Shown here: positions 32,703 through 41,705 of the stretch, one piece after another
Position numbering within the stretch: the first letter of the stretch is position 1
How the letters are laid out: each line of letters starts with the position of its first letter
Source of the DNA: Rubrobacter_A sp965214435
Lineage (GTDB): Bacteria > Actinomycetota > Rubrobacteria > Rubrobacterales > Rubrobacteraceae
Assembly: GCA_965214435.1 (NCBI GenBank)
Contig: OZ243960.1
Coordinates: 2,170,001-2,234,000 of the forward strand
DNA length: 64,000 nt
Direction: 5' to 3'
Made by a program: the position numbers and the translations under genes
Notes under the pieces: model-generated
The model's input: only the letters and a program-made list of their open reading frames with translations
The model's database searches: none
What the model was told of the DNA's origin: nothing

Positions 32703-32957
32703 GTGAGATTGAGGTTTCTGTCGGGGTCGCGGCCGGGACGGTGGGTGGTGTGGATAGTATTTCGGGTCTCGAACAAGCCGCTGCCGGTTCCGCATGCGGC
32801 GGAGTGGATGAGGATACCGGAGCACTCCGTGGAGCAGGTCCTGGAGACTAACGCCCTCCGCAGCCTCTACCCCAAAGACGTGCTGGAGACCGCCCGTCGC
32901 ATGGACGAGCAGCGCAAAGAGCACGAGCAGCGCTACGCCGAAGAGAGCCGGGGTTAG
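32703..32957 (+). CDS. Small hypothetical protein
   Basis: 84 residues from GTG at 32703; TTG at 32709 is better spaced from GGGAG. A basic N-terminal part with a hydrophobic VVWIVFRV is followed by a helical region (PHAAEWMRIPEHSVEQVLETNALRSLYPKDVLETARRMDEQ). No family recognised. Codon use is back to high-GC, unlike the gene before. It ends two bases before the next gene and is likely in an operon with it. Confidence 0.5.
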   Translation: MRLRFLSGSRPGRWVVWIVFRVSNKPLPVPHAAEWMRIPEHSVEQVLETNALRSLYPKDVLETARRMDEQRKEHEQRYAEESRG

Positions 32958-32959
32958 CG

Positions 32960-33934
32960 GTGGCCGCATCTGGTGGTTACATGCGAGCCGCCGTTATGCG
33001 AGGCTACGGTGGACCCGAGGTGCTCGGTGTCGAAGAGGTGCCGCGACCCCGGGCGACGGGCCGCCGGTTGCTGGTGAGGGTCCGCGCCGCGAGCATCAAC
33101 CCCATCGACTGGCGCATCCGGCGCGGGGAGCTTCGCTTTCTGACCGGCAACCGCTTTCCGCGCATCCCGGGCCGGGACATCTCCGGGGAGGTCGTCGAGG
33201 TTGGGGCGGGGGCCAGGAGCTTCCGGGTTGGGGACGAGGTCTACGGGATGCTCGGCGGTCTTTTCGGGGCGTCGGCAGAGTATGCCGCCGTCTCCGAGCG
33301 GCTCGTGGCCCCAAAACCGCGCAACCTGTCCCACGAGGAAGCCGCCGCCGTGCCGCTCGCGGGCCTGACGGCGCTCCAGGCGCTCCGCGACGCGGGAAAC
33401 CTGCGCGCCGGAAGCGCGGGCCGGCGGGTGCTCGTGAACGGGGCGTCCGGCGGGGTCGGGACCTTCGCGGTGCAGCTCGCGCGGTCGATGGGGGCCGGGG
33501 TTACCGCCGTGTGCAGTGAGCGTAACGCGGAGCTTGTTCGGGAGCTTGGGGCCGGGGAGGTCATCGACTACAACAAAGAGGACTTTACCTGGCGGGTAGG
33601 AGCCTACGACGTGGTGTTCGACGCCGTCGGTAATAAGGACTACGCCTCGTGCCGCCGGGCGCTCTCAGAAAGCGGCGTGTACGTCACCACCGAACCGGGA
33701 CCCCGAGGATTCTTTGAGCAGTCGCTGACGGCGCTTTCGACGGGCAAGAAAGCCCGGGTTGTGCTCGTGAGGAACAGCGCGCGGGACCTGGAGTTTCTGC
33801 GGGAGATGATCGAGGGCGGGAGGCTGCGTCCCGTCGTTGACCGCGTCTATCCGCTACAAGAGGCTGCTGACGCCCACGCCTACAGCGAGACCAAACGCGC
33901 CCGAGGCAAGATCCTGCTGTCGACCGGCCGCTAG
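32960..33934 (+). CDS. Zinc-free MDR quinone oxidoreductase/alcohol dehydrogenase-like
   Basis: 324 residues from GTG at 32960; ATG at 32981 (MRAAVMRGYGG) is closer to the usual family start. MDR fold: N-terminal GroES-like domain (NPIDWRIRRGELRFLTGNRFPRIPGRDISGEVVEVG), Rossmann domain with NGASGGVGTFAVQLARSMGAGVTAVCSERN (GASGGVG, NADPH type), C-terminal DAHAYSETKRARGKILL. No zinc Cys cluster, as in QOR-type enzymes that reduce quinones or enones with NADPH. Probably co-transcribed with the small gene upstream. Confidence 0.87.
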   Translation: MAASGGYMRAAVMRGYGGPEVLGVEEVPRPRATGRRLLVRVRAASINPIDWRIRRGELRFLTGNRFPRIPGRDISGEVVEVGAGARSFRVGDEVYGMLGGLFGASAEYAAVSERLVAPKPRNLSHEEAAAVPLAGLTALQALRDAGNLRAGSAGRRVLVNGASGGVGTFAVQLARSMGAGVTAVCSERNAELVRELGAGEVIDYNKEDFTWRVGAYDVVFDAVGNKDYASCRRALSESGVYVTTEPGPRGFFEQSLTALSTGKKARVVLVRNSARDLEFLREMIEGGRLRPVVDRVYPLQEAADAHAYSETKRARGKILLSTGR

Positions 33935-33958
33935 AAACTACCCCGGTATACTGCCCGC

Positions 33959-35254
33959 ATGGACCTCTTTGACTCCGCTGGAGAAGACAGCCTCACCGCC
34001 CGCGCGCCGCTGGCCGAGAGGCTCCGCCCGAAAACCCTCGACGCGGTCGCTGGACAATCGCACCTGACCGGCGTGGACGGCCCGCTGCGGGCCGTGGTCG
34101 GCCGCGGACGTGTCGGTTCCCTCGTCCTCTGGGGTCCGCCGGGTACCGGCAAGACCACGCTCGCCCGCGTACTGGCCGGTGAGGTAGAAGACGCGTTCGT
34201 TCCTTTAAGTGCCGTGACGAGCGGCGTCAAAGACCTCCGGACGGCCCTCGACAGCGCCCACGAGCGCCTCAAGTACGAGGGCCGGGGGACGCTAATGTTC
34301 GTGGATGAGGTCCACCGCTTTAACAAGGTGCAGCAGGACGCCCTGCTCCCGGCGCTTGAAGAAGGTCTCGTGGACTTTATCGGGGCGACGACCGAGAACC
34401 CCTCGTTCGAGGTCACGGCCCCGCTGCTCTCCCGCTCGCGGGTCCTGCGGCTGCGCCCGCTCTCGGAAGACGACCTCGAAAGGCTTCTGGAGAAAGGACT
34501 CGTGGAACTCGGGGTGAAGATAGCGGACGACGCCCGAGAGTTGCTGCTGTCTCTGGCCGGGGGCGACGCCCGCCGGATGCTGAATGCCCTGGAAGCCGCC
34601 GCTGCCGGAAAAGACGCCGTCGAGGTCTCGGACGTGGAGCGGTCGGTCGGAAGACGTGCGCTCCGCTATGGCCGGGAAGAGCACTACGACGCAATAAGCG
34701 CGTTCATAAAAAGCGTCCGCGGCGGGGACCCGGACGCTGCCCTCCACTACCTCGCCCGGATGCTTGAAGCCGGGGAAGACCCGGTGTTCGTGGCCCGCCG
34801 GCTCGTAATATTAGCCTCCGAAGACATCGGGAACGCCGACCCGCAAGGATTACCTCTGGCGGTAGCCGCCACCGAGGCGGTACGGCTGGTCGGGATGCCC
34901 GAGGGCCGCATACCGCTCGCCCAGGCTACGACCTACCTGGCCTCCGCCCCGAAGTCCAACGCCGCCTACGCTGGTATAAACCGCGCCATAGAAGACCTCC
35001 GGCGCGGCACCCCCGAGGTCCCGCTGCACCTCCGTAACGCCTCCACCGGAATGATGAAAGACGAGGGCTATGGAGCTGGCTACCGCTACACCCACGACGA
35101 CGAGCCGGAAGGCATGAACGACCGCTACCTGCCGGAAGAACTAACAGACCGGGTTTACTACGAGCCGAAAGATAGTGGTGCGGAAGCGGAGATCAAGAGG
35201 CGTCTGGGTCTCTGGCGCTCGCAGCGGGAGGGTAGAGAAAGCAAACAAAAGTAA
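33959..35254 (+). CDS. rarA: RarA/MgsA replication-associated AAA+ ATPase
   Basis: 431 residues. Walker A GPPGTGKTTLAR at residue ~60, Walker B LMFVDEVHRFNK, sensor TTENPSFEV, C-terminal tetramerisation domain with GGDPDAALHYLARMLEAGEDPVFVARRLVILASEDIGNADP and the conserved HLRNASTGMMK..GYGAGYRYTHDDE. RarA (MgsA, Mgs1/WRNIP1 homologue) acts at stalled replication forks and interacts with SSB. Length and domain order are standard. Single gene between an oxidoreductase and a convergent MFS gene. Confidence 0.94.
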   Translation: MDLFDSAGEDSLTARAPLAERLRPKTLDAVAGQSHLTGVDGPLRAVVGRGRVGSLVLWGPPGTGKTTLARVLAGEVEDAFVPLSAVTSGVKDLRTALDSAHERLKYEGRGTLMFVDEVHRFNKVQQDALLPALEEGLVDFIGATTENPSFEVTAPLLSRSRVLRLRPLSEDDLERLLEKGLVELGVKIADDARELLLSLAGGDARRMLNALEAAAAGKDAVEVSDVERSVGRRALRYGREEHYDAISAFIKSVRGGDPDAALHYLARMLEAGEDPVFVARRLVILASEDIGNADPQGLPLAVAATEAVRLVGMPEGRIPLAQATTYLASAPKSNAAYAGINRAIEDLRRGTPEVPLHLRNASTGMMKDEGYGAGYRYTHDDEPEGMNDRYLPEELTDRVYYEPKDSGAEAEIKRRLGLWRSQREGRESKQK

Positions 35255-35273
35255 GCATTCACTCTAAAGGGGA

Positions 35274-36548
35274 TCAGTCGAGGGTCCGAACCGTACGATT
35301 CGCTATGCCGAGGAGTACGGCGAGCAGCATCAGGGCGCCGGCGGACGTGAACAAGACTCCGGGACCGGCCTCGGTCAATACGCCGGCCAGGGCATAGGAG
35401 ACGGGGTCGAGGGCCACCGCCGCGAGCACCACGAGGCTCATCATCCGCCCCTGGAAACGTTGCTCGACGCGGTCCTGCATCCACGCGACCAGCACGACCC
35501 CGAGGTAGCCGGCGGCCGCGCCCATCGGCACCAGGAGTACCGAGGCGAGCAGCAGGTTCGGGGTAAACCCCAAAGCCACCAGGGCAAACCCGAAAAACGC
35601 CGCTAGATCGAGAAGCTTGATGCCGCGCCGCCGCTGACGGCCCAGGGAACCTGCCCCGAGCGCGCCGATCAGGGAACCTCCGCCGAAAGCCGAGAGCAGC
35701 GCGCCGAACGCCCCGGCGCCGCCGAAACGCTCCTCGGCCAGCAGGGCGCCACCTACAACTATGGGACCGACCGCGGCGACGTTGATCGCCGCCAGCCCAA
35801 ACAGCATGGCCCGGATAGGTACGTCATCCCAGGCATACCGCATCCCCTCGATAATAGACGTCAGCGGGCCGGTGTCCCTGTTGACCTCCGCCAGGTCCGG
35901 CAGCGGCTCCTGAAGCGGTTCGGGGTCCAACCCGGTCTCCATACTCCGGGTTAGCCGGACTGTGACCCAGAATATTGTTGCCGCGACCAGGAATGCTAGA
36001 GCGTTAAGGCCGAATGCTGATCCCAGACCTACGGTCGCTACTACCGCGGCGGCCAGCGCAGGTCCTACGGTACCGCTGACTTGCTCTGAGCCCTGGACCA
36101 GGGCGTTGGCGGCCTCCAGTTTCTTTTTTCCCACGAAAGACGGCACGATCGACAGGGACGCCGGGTAGTGAAGCGCGTCGAGCACGCCGAGTCCGCCGGC
36201 CAGGACGTACAGGTGCCACAGTTGGATCGCGTCCAGGAAAACGAGGCCGCAGAACAGCGCAACAATAGCCGCCCGTCCGGTGTTGGAGACGACGAGGATC
36301 GCCGCGGGCGGGAACCGGTCGCTCGCCCAACCACCCAAGGGCATGAGGACCGCGCCCGGGATAGCCGCGACCGCCAGCACGGCCCCGAGCTCAAAGCCCG
36401 GTCCCGCGACCCGCAGCGCCAGCAGGGTCAGCGCGACGAGAAAGAACTGGTCCGCCAGTAGCGAAGCTCCCTGCCCGAAGAACAGTAACCTGAAGCGGCG
36501 TCCCGCGAGAGGTTGCCAGAGAGGCAGTTTCTTCAGGCGTCCGAACAC
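35274..36548 (-). CDS. MFS transporter
   Basis: 424 residues with about 12 membrane helices; the loop after helix 2 reads PLGGWASDRFPPAA (MFS motif A variant GxxxDR). Regions such as FGQGASLLADQFFLVALTLLAL and the lack of soluble domains fit MFS_1-type/enterobactin-exporter-like permeases. Substrate unknown. The TetR gene ends 11 bases upstream, so this is probably a repressor-regulated efflux pump in one operon with its regulator. Confidence 0.88.
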   Translation of the reverse strand: MFGRLKKLPLWQPLAGRRFRLLFFGQGASLLADQFFLVALTLLALRVAGPGFELGAVLAVAAIPGAVLMPLGGWASDRFPPAAILVVSNTGRAAIVALFCGLVFLDAIQLWHLYVLAGGLGVLDALHYPASLSIVPSFVGKKKLEAANALVQGSEQVSGTVGPALAAAVVATVGLGSAFGLNALAFLVAATIFWVTVRLTRSMETGLDPEPLQEPLPDLAEVNRDTGPLTSIIEGMRYAWDDVPIRAMLFGLAAINVAAVGPIVVGGALLAEERFGGAGAFGALLSAFGGGSLIGALGAGSLGRQRRRGIKLLDLAAFFGFALVALGFTPNLLLASVLLVPMGAAAGYLGVVLVAWMQDRVEQRFQGRMMSLVVLAAVALDPVSYALAGVLTEAGPGVLFTSAGALMLLAVLLGIANRTVRTLD

Positions 36549-36559
36549 CTCTAGCTACC

Positions 36560-37210
36560 TTATTTGTCCGGGCCGGGATCTCCCACCCCGGAGAGTAGGG
36601 TGGTCGCGACCAGGTTCGGCGCGTCGAGGGCTGCGATCCTCCCGTCCCGGACGCTCTCCCAGGCGGCGAAGACGAGCGCCCCGATGGTGTCCACGACCCA
36701 GGCTGTGGGAACTTCCGGCCTGAAGGCTCTTTCGCGGCGGCCCCGCTCGGCCAACTCTTCGAGCGGTCTTACGAGTTTTTCTTGTGCAGCCAGGTACTCG
36801 GGGTCCGAGTTCAACTGCGCCTCGTCCAGCAAGAAGTGAAACCGGTGGCCCATAGGTACCAGGGCTTCCGCCAGCCGCCGGACGGCATCCTTTATGGGTC
36901 CCTCTCCGAGCCGGGCATTCTGTATCGCGGCTTCAGATTCACTAATGGCCTGCACGGCGATCGCGCGGATCAAATCCTCCCGGCCCGGAAAATACCGGTG
37001 CACCGTCGTCCGCCCAACCCCCGCCGCCGCCGAGATCTCCTGCATCGAAGCCGCCCGATTCGCTACGAGAACTTGCGTAGCAACCTCCAGAATGCTGTTC
37101 CTTACCCGCTCCGACCTGGACTGCGACCCACGGCCCCACCCCGAAGCCGATGTCAAACTCAAACCCCTACCTCCAGAATCGTTAGTCACTATCAAGTTTT
37201 TATGAAACAT
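36560..37210 (-). CDS. TetR-family regulator of the adjacent MFS gene
   Basis: 216 residues. Helix-turn-helix SMQEISAAAGVGRTTVHRYFPGREDLIRA is the canonical TetR N-terminal motif (residues ~55-85), with ligand-binding helices after (VRRLAEALVPMGHRFHFLLDEAQL). The first ~25 residues before SRSERVRNSILEVAT are disordered-looking, so the start may be later. Upstream gene of an 11-base-spaced pair with the MFS exporter; the arrangement is typical of self-regulated drug export. A TTGCAGACTGCAA repeat lies in the upstream spacer. Confidence 0.87.
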   Translation of the reverse strand: MFHKNLIVTNDSGGRGLSLTSASGWGRGSQSRSERVRNSILEVATQVLVANRAASMQEISAAAGVGRTTVHRYFPGREDLIRAIAVQAISESEAAIQNARLGEGPIKDAVRRLAEALVPMGHRFHFLLDEAQLNSDPEYLAAQEKLVRPLEELAERGRRERAFRPEVPTAWVVDTIGALVFAAWESVRDGRIAALDAPNLVATTLLSGVGDPGPDK

Positions 37211-37234
37211 TATTGTTCCATTTTAGACGGTAAA

Positions 37235-37247
37235 TTGCAGACTGCAA
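37235..37247. promoter_or_regulatory. Inverted repeat TTGCA-GAC-TGCAA, possible TetR operator
   Basis: A 13-base perfect inverted repeat sits 25 bases upstream of the TetR gene start and just before the AT-rich segment containing TAAAAT. It could be the regulator's operator, but the half-site is short and it is unsupported by a second copy. Confidence 0.3.
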
Positions 37248-37337
37248 GCGCCGGCTACTTGCGGTAAAGGTCCGCTGGTTCAAAATTTGATAGGTAGCGC
37301 GGGTGTAGGGATGCTCTACCCAGATATACCGGGGGAG

Positions 37338-39182
37338 CTAGGCGACCGTCTCTTCTTGCTCCTTGTCGGCTGCCGCGGGGTTGGAGCGTTCTCCGTCGAG
37401 GGGCGTTTTCTCGTTGGTGGCGGGGAGGAGGGCCAGAAAGACGAACGGCTCGAACCAGGCGATGTAGGGGTAGAACCAGTAGTTGGCGGTTAGCTGAAAG
37501 CCGATCACGAGCGCTGCGGATAATGCTGCCAACCGGCGTACCGTCCTCTTCCCGGGCAGAACCGCGACCAGGACGGCCAGGACCGCTACCGCTACCGTTA
37601 GCGGCCGCTGCAGGAAAGCCAGCTCCGGCACCTGGGTAAAGATCGTCCACGGCGTGTCGCGCTCTCCCTGGAACGCGAGCGTCTTTTCGTAGAACAGCCG
37701 CGCCGCTCCGACTGGATCGCCGTTCAGGAACAGTATCCAGAACGACCCCGCGAGCACCACCGCTCCACCGATAAAGAACTTCACCACCGGCTTTACCTTC
37801 CACCCGTCATACAGCAGCCACAAGGGGCCGAGCACCAGCGGGAAGAGCTTGACGGCGAAGCCCGCGGCGATGGTGGCCCCGCGGCCGGCGGGAGAGGCTG
37901 CTGCGGCGAGCCCTATGGCGGCGATGGCCGCGACGATTATGTCGTTGGTGTTGTTGTTCGTCGAGTAGAGGGTGTAGGGGAAGACGGTCCAGGCGAAGAC
38001 GAGGGCTGCTGCGACCTTCGGCCCCGACAGCCGCCAGCCGGCGTAGAACAGCCCGAAGACCCCCGCGATAAAGGCAAAGACCGTCAGGGCGTGGGCCGCC
38101 GGCAGGAAGTCCCAATCCCCGGAAAAGCCGAACATCAGGATGAACGGAGCGTAGAGCAGGTAGTTCAGCGGACCGTAGGTGTCGCCGGTACCGACGTCGG
38201 GGGGCATGTTGCCGTAGGGGAGGTTGCCGTTCAGGATGCTCTCGGCCCCGGCGACCCCGGCGTAACCGACGTCTATCACCCGGGAGTCGAGGTTCAGGTA
38301 TAGAAGAAAGCCACCGGCGACGGCCGCGAGGGCGAAGAGTAGCCAGGTCGGGAAGTTGACCGTGCGTTCGACGCGTTCGCCGACTCCGAAACCCATGAGG
38401 AGTGTCCGGAAGAACAGGTAGATCAGGGGCGGATACCAGAGCAGCACGGCCTCATATGATATTCCCTGCCGGAAAAACCCGTGCGAGACGAGGAACCCGA
38501 GGAGCGCCAAAATGTCCAGGTTGCGGACCGAGAATAGCTTGTCGGTCCGGATGAAAGCCAGGGCAAAGACGAGCGCCAGCGGTCCCCAGACATACCAGTA
38601 GTTGGCTTCTTTACCGTAGGCTCCGGACTCGCCGCGGGCCATCTGCCAGGAGACTTGATCCCCGGTATACACGTAGTTCAATGACCAGTCTTCATCATCT
38701 ACTCCGGACCGCGCGACCTCACCCCGCACGTCTCCGCCGTCCTTGTCGGCGTAGAAGTGGACCGTCCACTCGCCGTCCTCGTACTCGGCATCCGAAGAGT
38801 ATGCGCCGTACCGGTTCAACTCCTCCTCGATACGCGGGTTCGCGGCGGCAAGCTTTGTAGCCTCTTCCGCGGAAAGCTCCGGGTAGTCGAGGTCCTCCGC
38901 GGCAGGGAGGATGGAGACCTGCTCCACGGTCCGGGTGTCGTCATCGACCGTAACCCGGGCCACGGTGGTCTGGGTCTCCTGCTCGGTAAGGGTTACACGC
39001 CACACGTCCCCGGAGGCGTCGTAGCGCGCGGAGGGCTCTACCGTAGGCTTTTGCAAGTAATTTTGTATCTCGGGTGCGGAGCGCGCCCGCTGTACGACCT
39101 GTCCGGCGTCTGACTGTGGGCCGGGTGCGGCGCCGAGCAAAAACAGTAGTGCCGGGAGCAGGAGGAGTGCGAGCCGTCTCAT
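37338..39182 (-). CDS. Membrane glycosyltransferase-like protein with N-terminal soluble domain
   Basis: 614 residues. A signal/anchor helix (LALLLLPALLFLLGA) is followed by ~170 extracytoplasmic residues with repeats such as WRVTLTEQETQTTVARVTVDDD (a PepSY-like look), then ~12 membrane helices. The membrane part has sugar-transferase-type features such as a conserved Asp-rich loop (NGNLPYGNMPPDVGTGDTYGPLNYLLYAPFI; VIDVGYAG). It is reminiscent of GT-C/DUF2029 enzymes that use polyprenyl-phosphate sugars. ATGA overlap with the next upstream gene indicates co-translation. Donor and acceptor unknown. Confidence 0.7.
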   Translation of the reverse strand: MRRLALLLLPALLFLLGAAPGPQSDAGQVVQRARSAPEIQNYLQKPTVEPSARYDASGDVWRVTLTEQETQTTVARVTVDDDTRTVEQVSILPAAEDLDYPELSAEEATKLAAANPRIEEELNRYGAYSSDAEYEDGEWTVHFYADKDGGDVRGEVARSGVDDEDWSLNYVYTGDQVSWQMARGESGAYGKEANYWYVWGPLALVFALAFIRTDKLFSVRNLDILALLGFLVSHGFFRQGISYEAVLLWYPPLIYLFFRTLLMGFGVGERVERTVNFPTWLLFALAAVAGGFLLYLNLDSRVIDVGYAGVAGAESILNGNLPYGNMPPDVGTGDTYGPLNYLLYAPFILMFGFSGDWDFLPAAHALTVFAFIAGVFGLFYAGWRLSGPKVAAALVFAWTVFPYTLYSTNNNTNDIIVAAIAAIGLAAAASPAGRGATIAAGFAVKLFPLVLGPLWLLYDGWKVKPVVKFFIGGAVVLAGSFWILFLNGDPVGAARLFYEKTLAFQGERDTPWTIFTQVPELAFLQRPLTVAVAVLAVLVAVLPGKRTVRRLAALSAALVIGFQLTANYWFYPYIAWFEPFVFLALLPATNEKTPLDGERSNPAAADKEQEETVA

Positions 39183-40483
39183 GGACGCTTTCTCCCCGAC
39201 ACCTCCGCCGGCAGAGAAAGCATCAGGCTCCAGAGTACTACGAGCAGCAGGTTACGTATGAGCAGGAAGTCTATCGCGCCGGGCTCTGCCCGCATAAGCT
39301 CGCCGTAGTGGAAAGGGAAGATCTGGGTCGTCGTCCAGCACACCACCAGGAAGATACCCGACACCCCGACGCCCCACAACCCGCCGGCCGCGAGCGGCAG
39401 GAGCGGCAGAAGCCACAGCATGTATTGCGGCGAGAGTACCTTAGAGCCGATCATGAACGCCAGGACCAGAGCCGCCGCGTACCGGGAGAAGCTGGCCGCC
39501 CCGAGCCGCCCGGTCCGATGCTCCCGGTACATAACGAACGCCGTGATCGCCAGCAGCACCCCGGTCACCGGCAAGCTTATGGAACTTAGAAAACTGGTGC
39601 CCCGGCCCTCAACGTCCCAGGCCCCGTACTCAAATCTCATGCTTTGTATAAAACCTAGCTTTAATAACAGAGACGTGCCGAGGCTTTCTAGCTGCAGTCC
39701 CCGGTCCGCGTGGTACGTAAAGCTCTCGACAAACCTCTCGCGCCCGAGCAGGTACGCCGGCACGAAGAAGATACCCACCACGGCGAAAAAGACCGCATAC
39801 CCCGCTGATATCCCGAGCAAGCCTTTCTCTCCCGGAGAGCGCCCGGAGGACCGGAGATTTCGGAGGGCGAGCGGCAGGGTGGCGAGCGCCGGGACCAGTT
39901 TCGCGGCGGCCCCGAAACCCAAGAAAGCATACGCAACGAGTGGACGCCCGGCGGCCGCCGCGAAAACTGCCACGGCCAAGGTAAGGGTCACGAGGCCGTC
40001 GTACCGTCCGACGGCCACCGGGTAGAGCAGTACCGCCGCCGCAGTAAACGTTGCCACTGGTACGAGCCACGCCCGGTCGAGGCGGCGGGCCGCCAGCGCT
40101 ATTAGCACGAGGGCTGCGATGAGCGCCAGCGCCATCTCCGAAGCGAAGAACGCCGCGAAACCTTCCTGGCTTGAAGTAAACAGCGCCGGCGGAATAAAGG
40201 CCGGCAGGCTGCCCGGCGGGTACTCGATAAAGAAGTCTCTGTAGGGTAGCTCGCCGCGCAGCACGGCTTCCCCGGCCCTGCGGTAGAGCCGGAGGTCGTT
40301 GGAGCGGGTGGTGAGGTCCAATGTGAGGGTCGCGTACCGCGAGATCAACTGCTGGTAGAGCAGTATTCCAAGTGCCGCCAGGGACACCCAGAAGACTGCG
40401 GTCCGGAGTGCCGACCCCGGCGGACCGGCGAGCCCCCCGATAGACCGGGCCCGGTCGCGGCTTTCGGCGCGTACTCTTTGCAG
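39179..40483 (-). CDS. DUF2029/GT87-like membrane glycosyltransferase
   Basis: About 434 residues from CTG at 40483 (AGAGG 4 bases upstream), or 402 from GTG at 40387, which has no ribosome-binding site and splits the first membrane helix (ALRTAVFWVSLAALGILLYQQ). Multi-pass protein with LRGELPYRDFFIEYPPGSLPAF, the GT87-type loop holding conserved acidic residue positions, and VGRYDGLVTLTLAVAVFAAA. The family transfers mannosyl or arabinosyl units from polyprenyl phosphate outside the membrane. It overlaps the next gene by four bases (ATGA) and follows the TrkA-C/PhoU gene by 11. CTG start less certain than others in the window. Confidence 0.72.
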   Translation of the reverse strand: MQRVRAESRDRARSIGGLAGPPGSALRTAVFWVSLAALGILLYQQLISRYATLTLDLTTRSNDLRLYRRAGEAVLRGELPYRDFFIEYPPGSLPAFIPPALFTSSQEGFAAFFASEMALALIAALVLIALAARRLDRAWLVPVATFTAAAVLLYPVAVGRYDGLVTLTLAVAVFAAAAGRPLVAYAFLGFGAAAKLVPALATLPLALRNLRSSGRSPGEKGLLGISAGYAVFFAVVGIFFVPAYLLGRERFVESFTYHADRGLQLESLGTSLLLKLGFIQSMRFEYGAWDVEGRGTSFLSSISLPVTGVLLAITAFVMYREHRTGRLGAASFSRYAAALVLAFMIGSKVLSPQYMLWLLPLLPLAAGGLWGVGVSGIFLVVCWTTTQIFPFHYGELMRAEPGAIDFLLIRNLLLVVLWSLMLSLPAEVSGRKRP

Positions 40484-40494
40484 GGAACCTCTGA

Positions 40495-41700
40495 TTACTC
40501 CCCCAGCTCCTCTAGCTTGCGGCCAAAGAGTTCGGCCAGCGGCTCCAGGCCCTCGGGGGCGCCGGTTGCGAGCAGAGAGTCACCGCCCCTCAGGACGTAG
40601 GTCTCGCGGGGCCGGTAGGTCCAGCGGCCGCCGCGGTTTACGGCCAGGGCGTACATACCGGTCTCGGTTTCGAGGCGCAGGGCGCGCAGCGATTGGCCGT
40701 CGGCCGGGGAGCCCTGCGAGACGGTAAGCTTGGAGACGACCTCGTCGGACTCCCCGACGGCCGCCGAAAGGACCGGGTGGATCTCCTCGCCCTTCTCGAC
40801 CATCCAGACCATCTCCTGGGCACAGTCCGCTATGGCCTCGGAGGCGATAGAGAGGTGGAGCATACCCCGCAGCCGGCCCGGGTCGTCCATGTGCCGGGCG
40901 GCCAGTAGTACCCAGCGCTCGGTCCGGTAGCGCATGTTGTCCATCTCGTCCTCGATGGCGACGACCTCGCGGGCGAGGCCGGAGTCGTAGTAGAGGAGCG
41001 CCGAGTACGCGAGTCCCACGGCGACTTCGGAGAGGTTCTTCATCTCGATCAGGAGGTCCACCGCCCGCTCAAGCTCCGAGAGCGAGCCCCGGTCCGTCTC
41101 GACTTCTGCGGTAGTCCGGCGGATGCGCGGCGCCCCGGCCAGGTGCCGGACCTCGTCTATCCCCTCCGGCGGTCCCTGCAAAAACAGCACGTCGCCCGCC
41201 CGCAAGGTGTCTTCCGGTTCGGGGTCGAAGTTCCAGTCGGAGCCGGAGCGCAGCGCGATCGGGCGCATCCCGGTCTCCACGGGAAGCTCGATGTCCACCA
41301 ACCGGCGGCCGTCCAGCTGGCTGTCGTCGTAAATCCTGACGCGGGAGGCAACCTCTTCGGCTTCCGGCAGGTCTTCCAGAAGCTCCGGCGGTATGCCAAG
41401 CTTCTTCACCACGATCTTTGCCACGTCGTTGGCCGCGTTGGCGATCTTCTCTATATCCTGGACGACCTGCAGGATACCGGCCATCTGCTCGGAGTCGGCT
41501 GGGCTGCGGGCCGCGAGGATCGCCAGGGTACGCATGTCGAAGACCAGGGAGTTCATCCGCTCCTCCAGCCGGAATACCTCCTCGGAGAAGTCTTCGGAGT
41601 TGTAGAACACGGCCGCGTAGGCGAGATCCACCATTAACTCCGAGGTATTCTTCGCCTCGGCCAGCATGTCTTTTAAGTTCCTCGGGCCTCCGTCGCGCAT
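40495..41700 (-). CDS. Tandem PhoU / TrkA-C (RCK_C) regulatory protein
   Basis: 401 residues; ATG at 41700, five bases after the stop of the MgtE-like gene (a longer frame overlapping that gene has unlikely sequence). The layout is duplicated: PhoU-like helices (NLKDMLAEAKNTSELMVDLAYAAVFYNS), RCK_C domain (GRRLVDIELPVETGMRPIALRSG, DTLRAGDVLFLQGPPEG), PhoU-like helices again (LIEMKNLSEVAVGLAYSALLYYDSG), RCK_C again (LRALRLETETGMYALAVNRGG). Such proteins regulate ion uptake through binding a small ligand at the RCK_C domain (c-di-AMP in some). Being coupled to an MgtE-type transporter, it probably gates or senses it. Confidence 0.8.
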   Translation of the reverse strand: MRDGGPRNLKDMLAEAKNTSELMVDLAYAAVFYNSEDFSEEVFRLEERMNSLVFDMRTLAILAARSPADSEQMAGILQVVQDIEKIANAANDVAKIVVKKLGIPPELLEDLPEAEEVASRVRIYDDSQLDGRRLVDIELPVETGMRPIALRSGSDWNFDPEPEDTLRAGDVLFLQGPPEGIDEVRHLAGAPRIRRTTAEVETDRGSLSELERAVDLLIEMKNLSEVAVGLAYSALLYYDSGLAREVVAIEDEMDNMRYRTERWVLLAARHMDDPGRLRGMLHLSIASEAIADCAQEMVWMVEKGEEIHPVLSAAVGESDEVVSKLTVSQGSPADGQSLRALRLETETGMYALAVNRGGRWTYRPRETYVLRGGDSLLATGAPEGLEPLAELFGRKLEELGE

Positions 41701-41705
41701 AATTT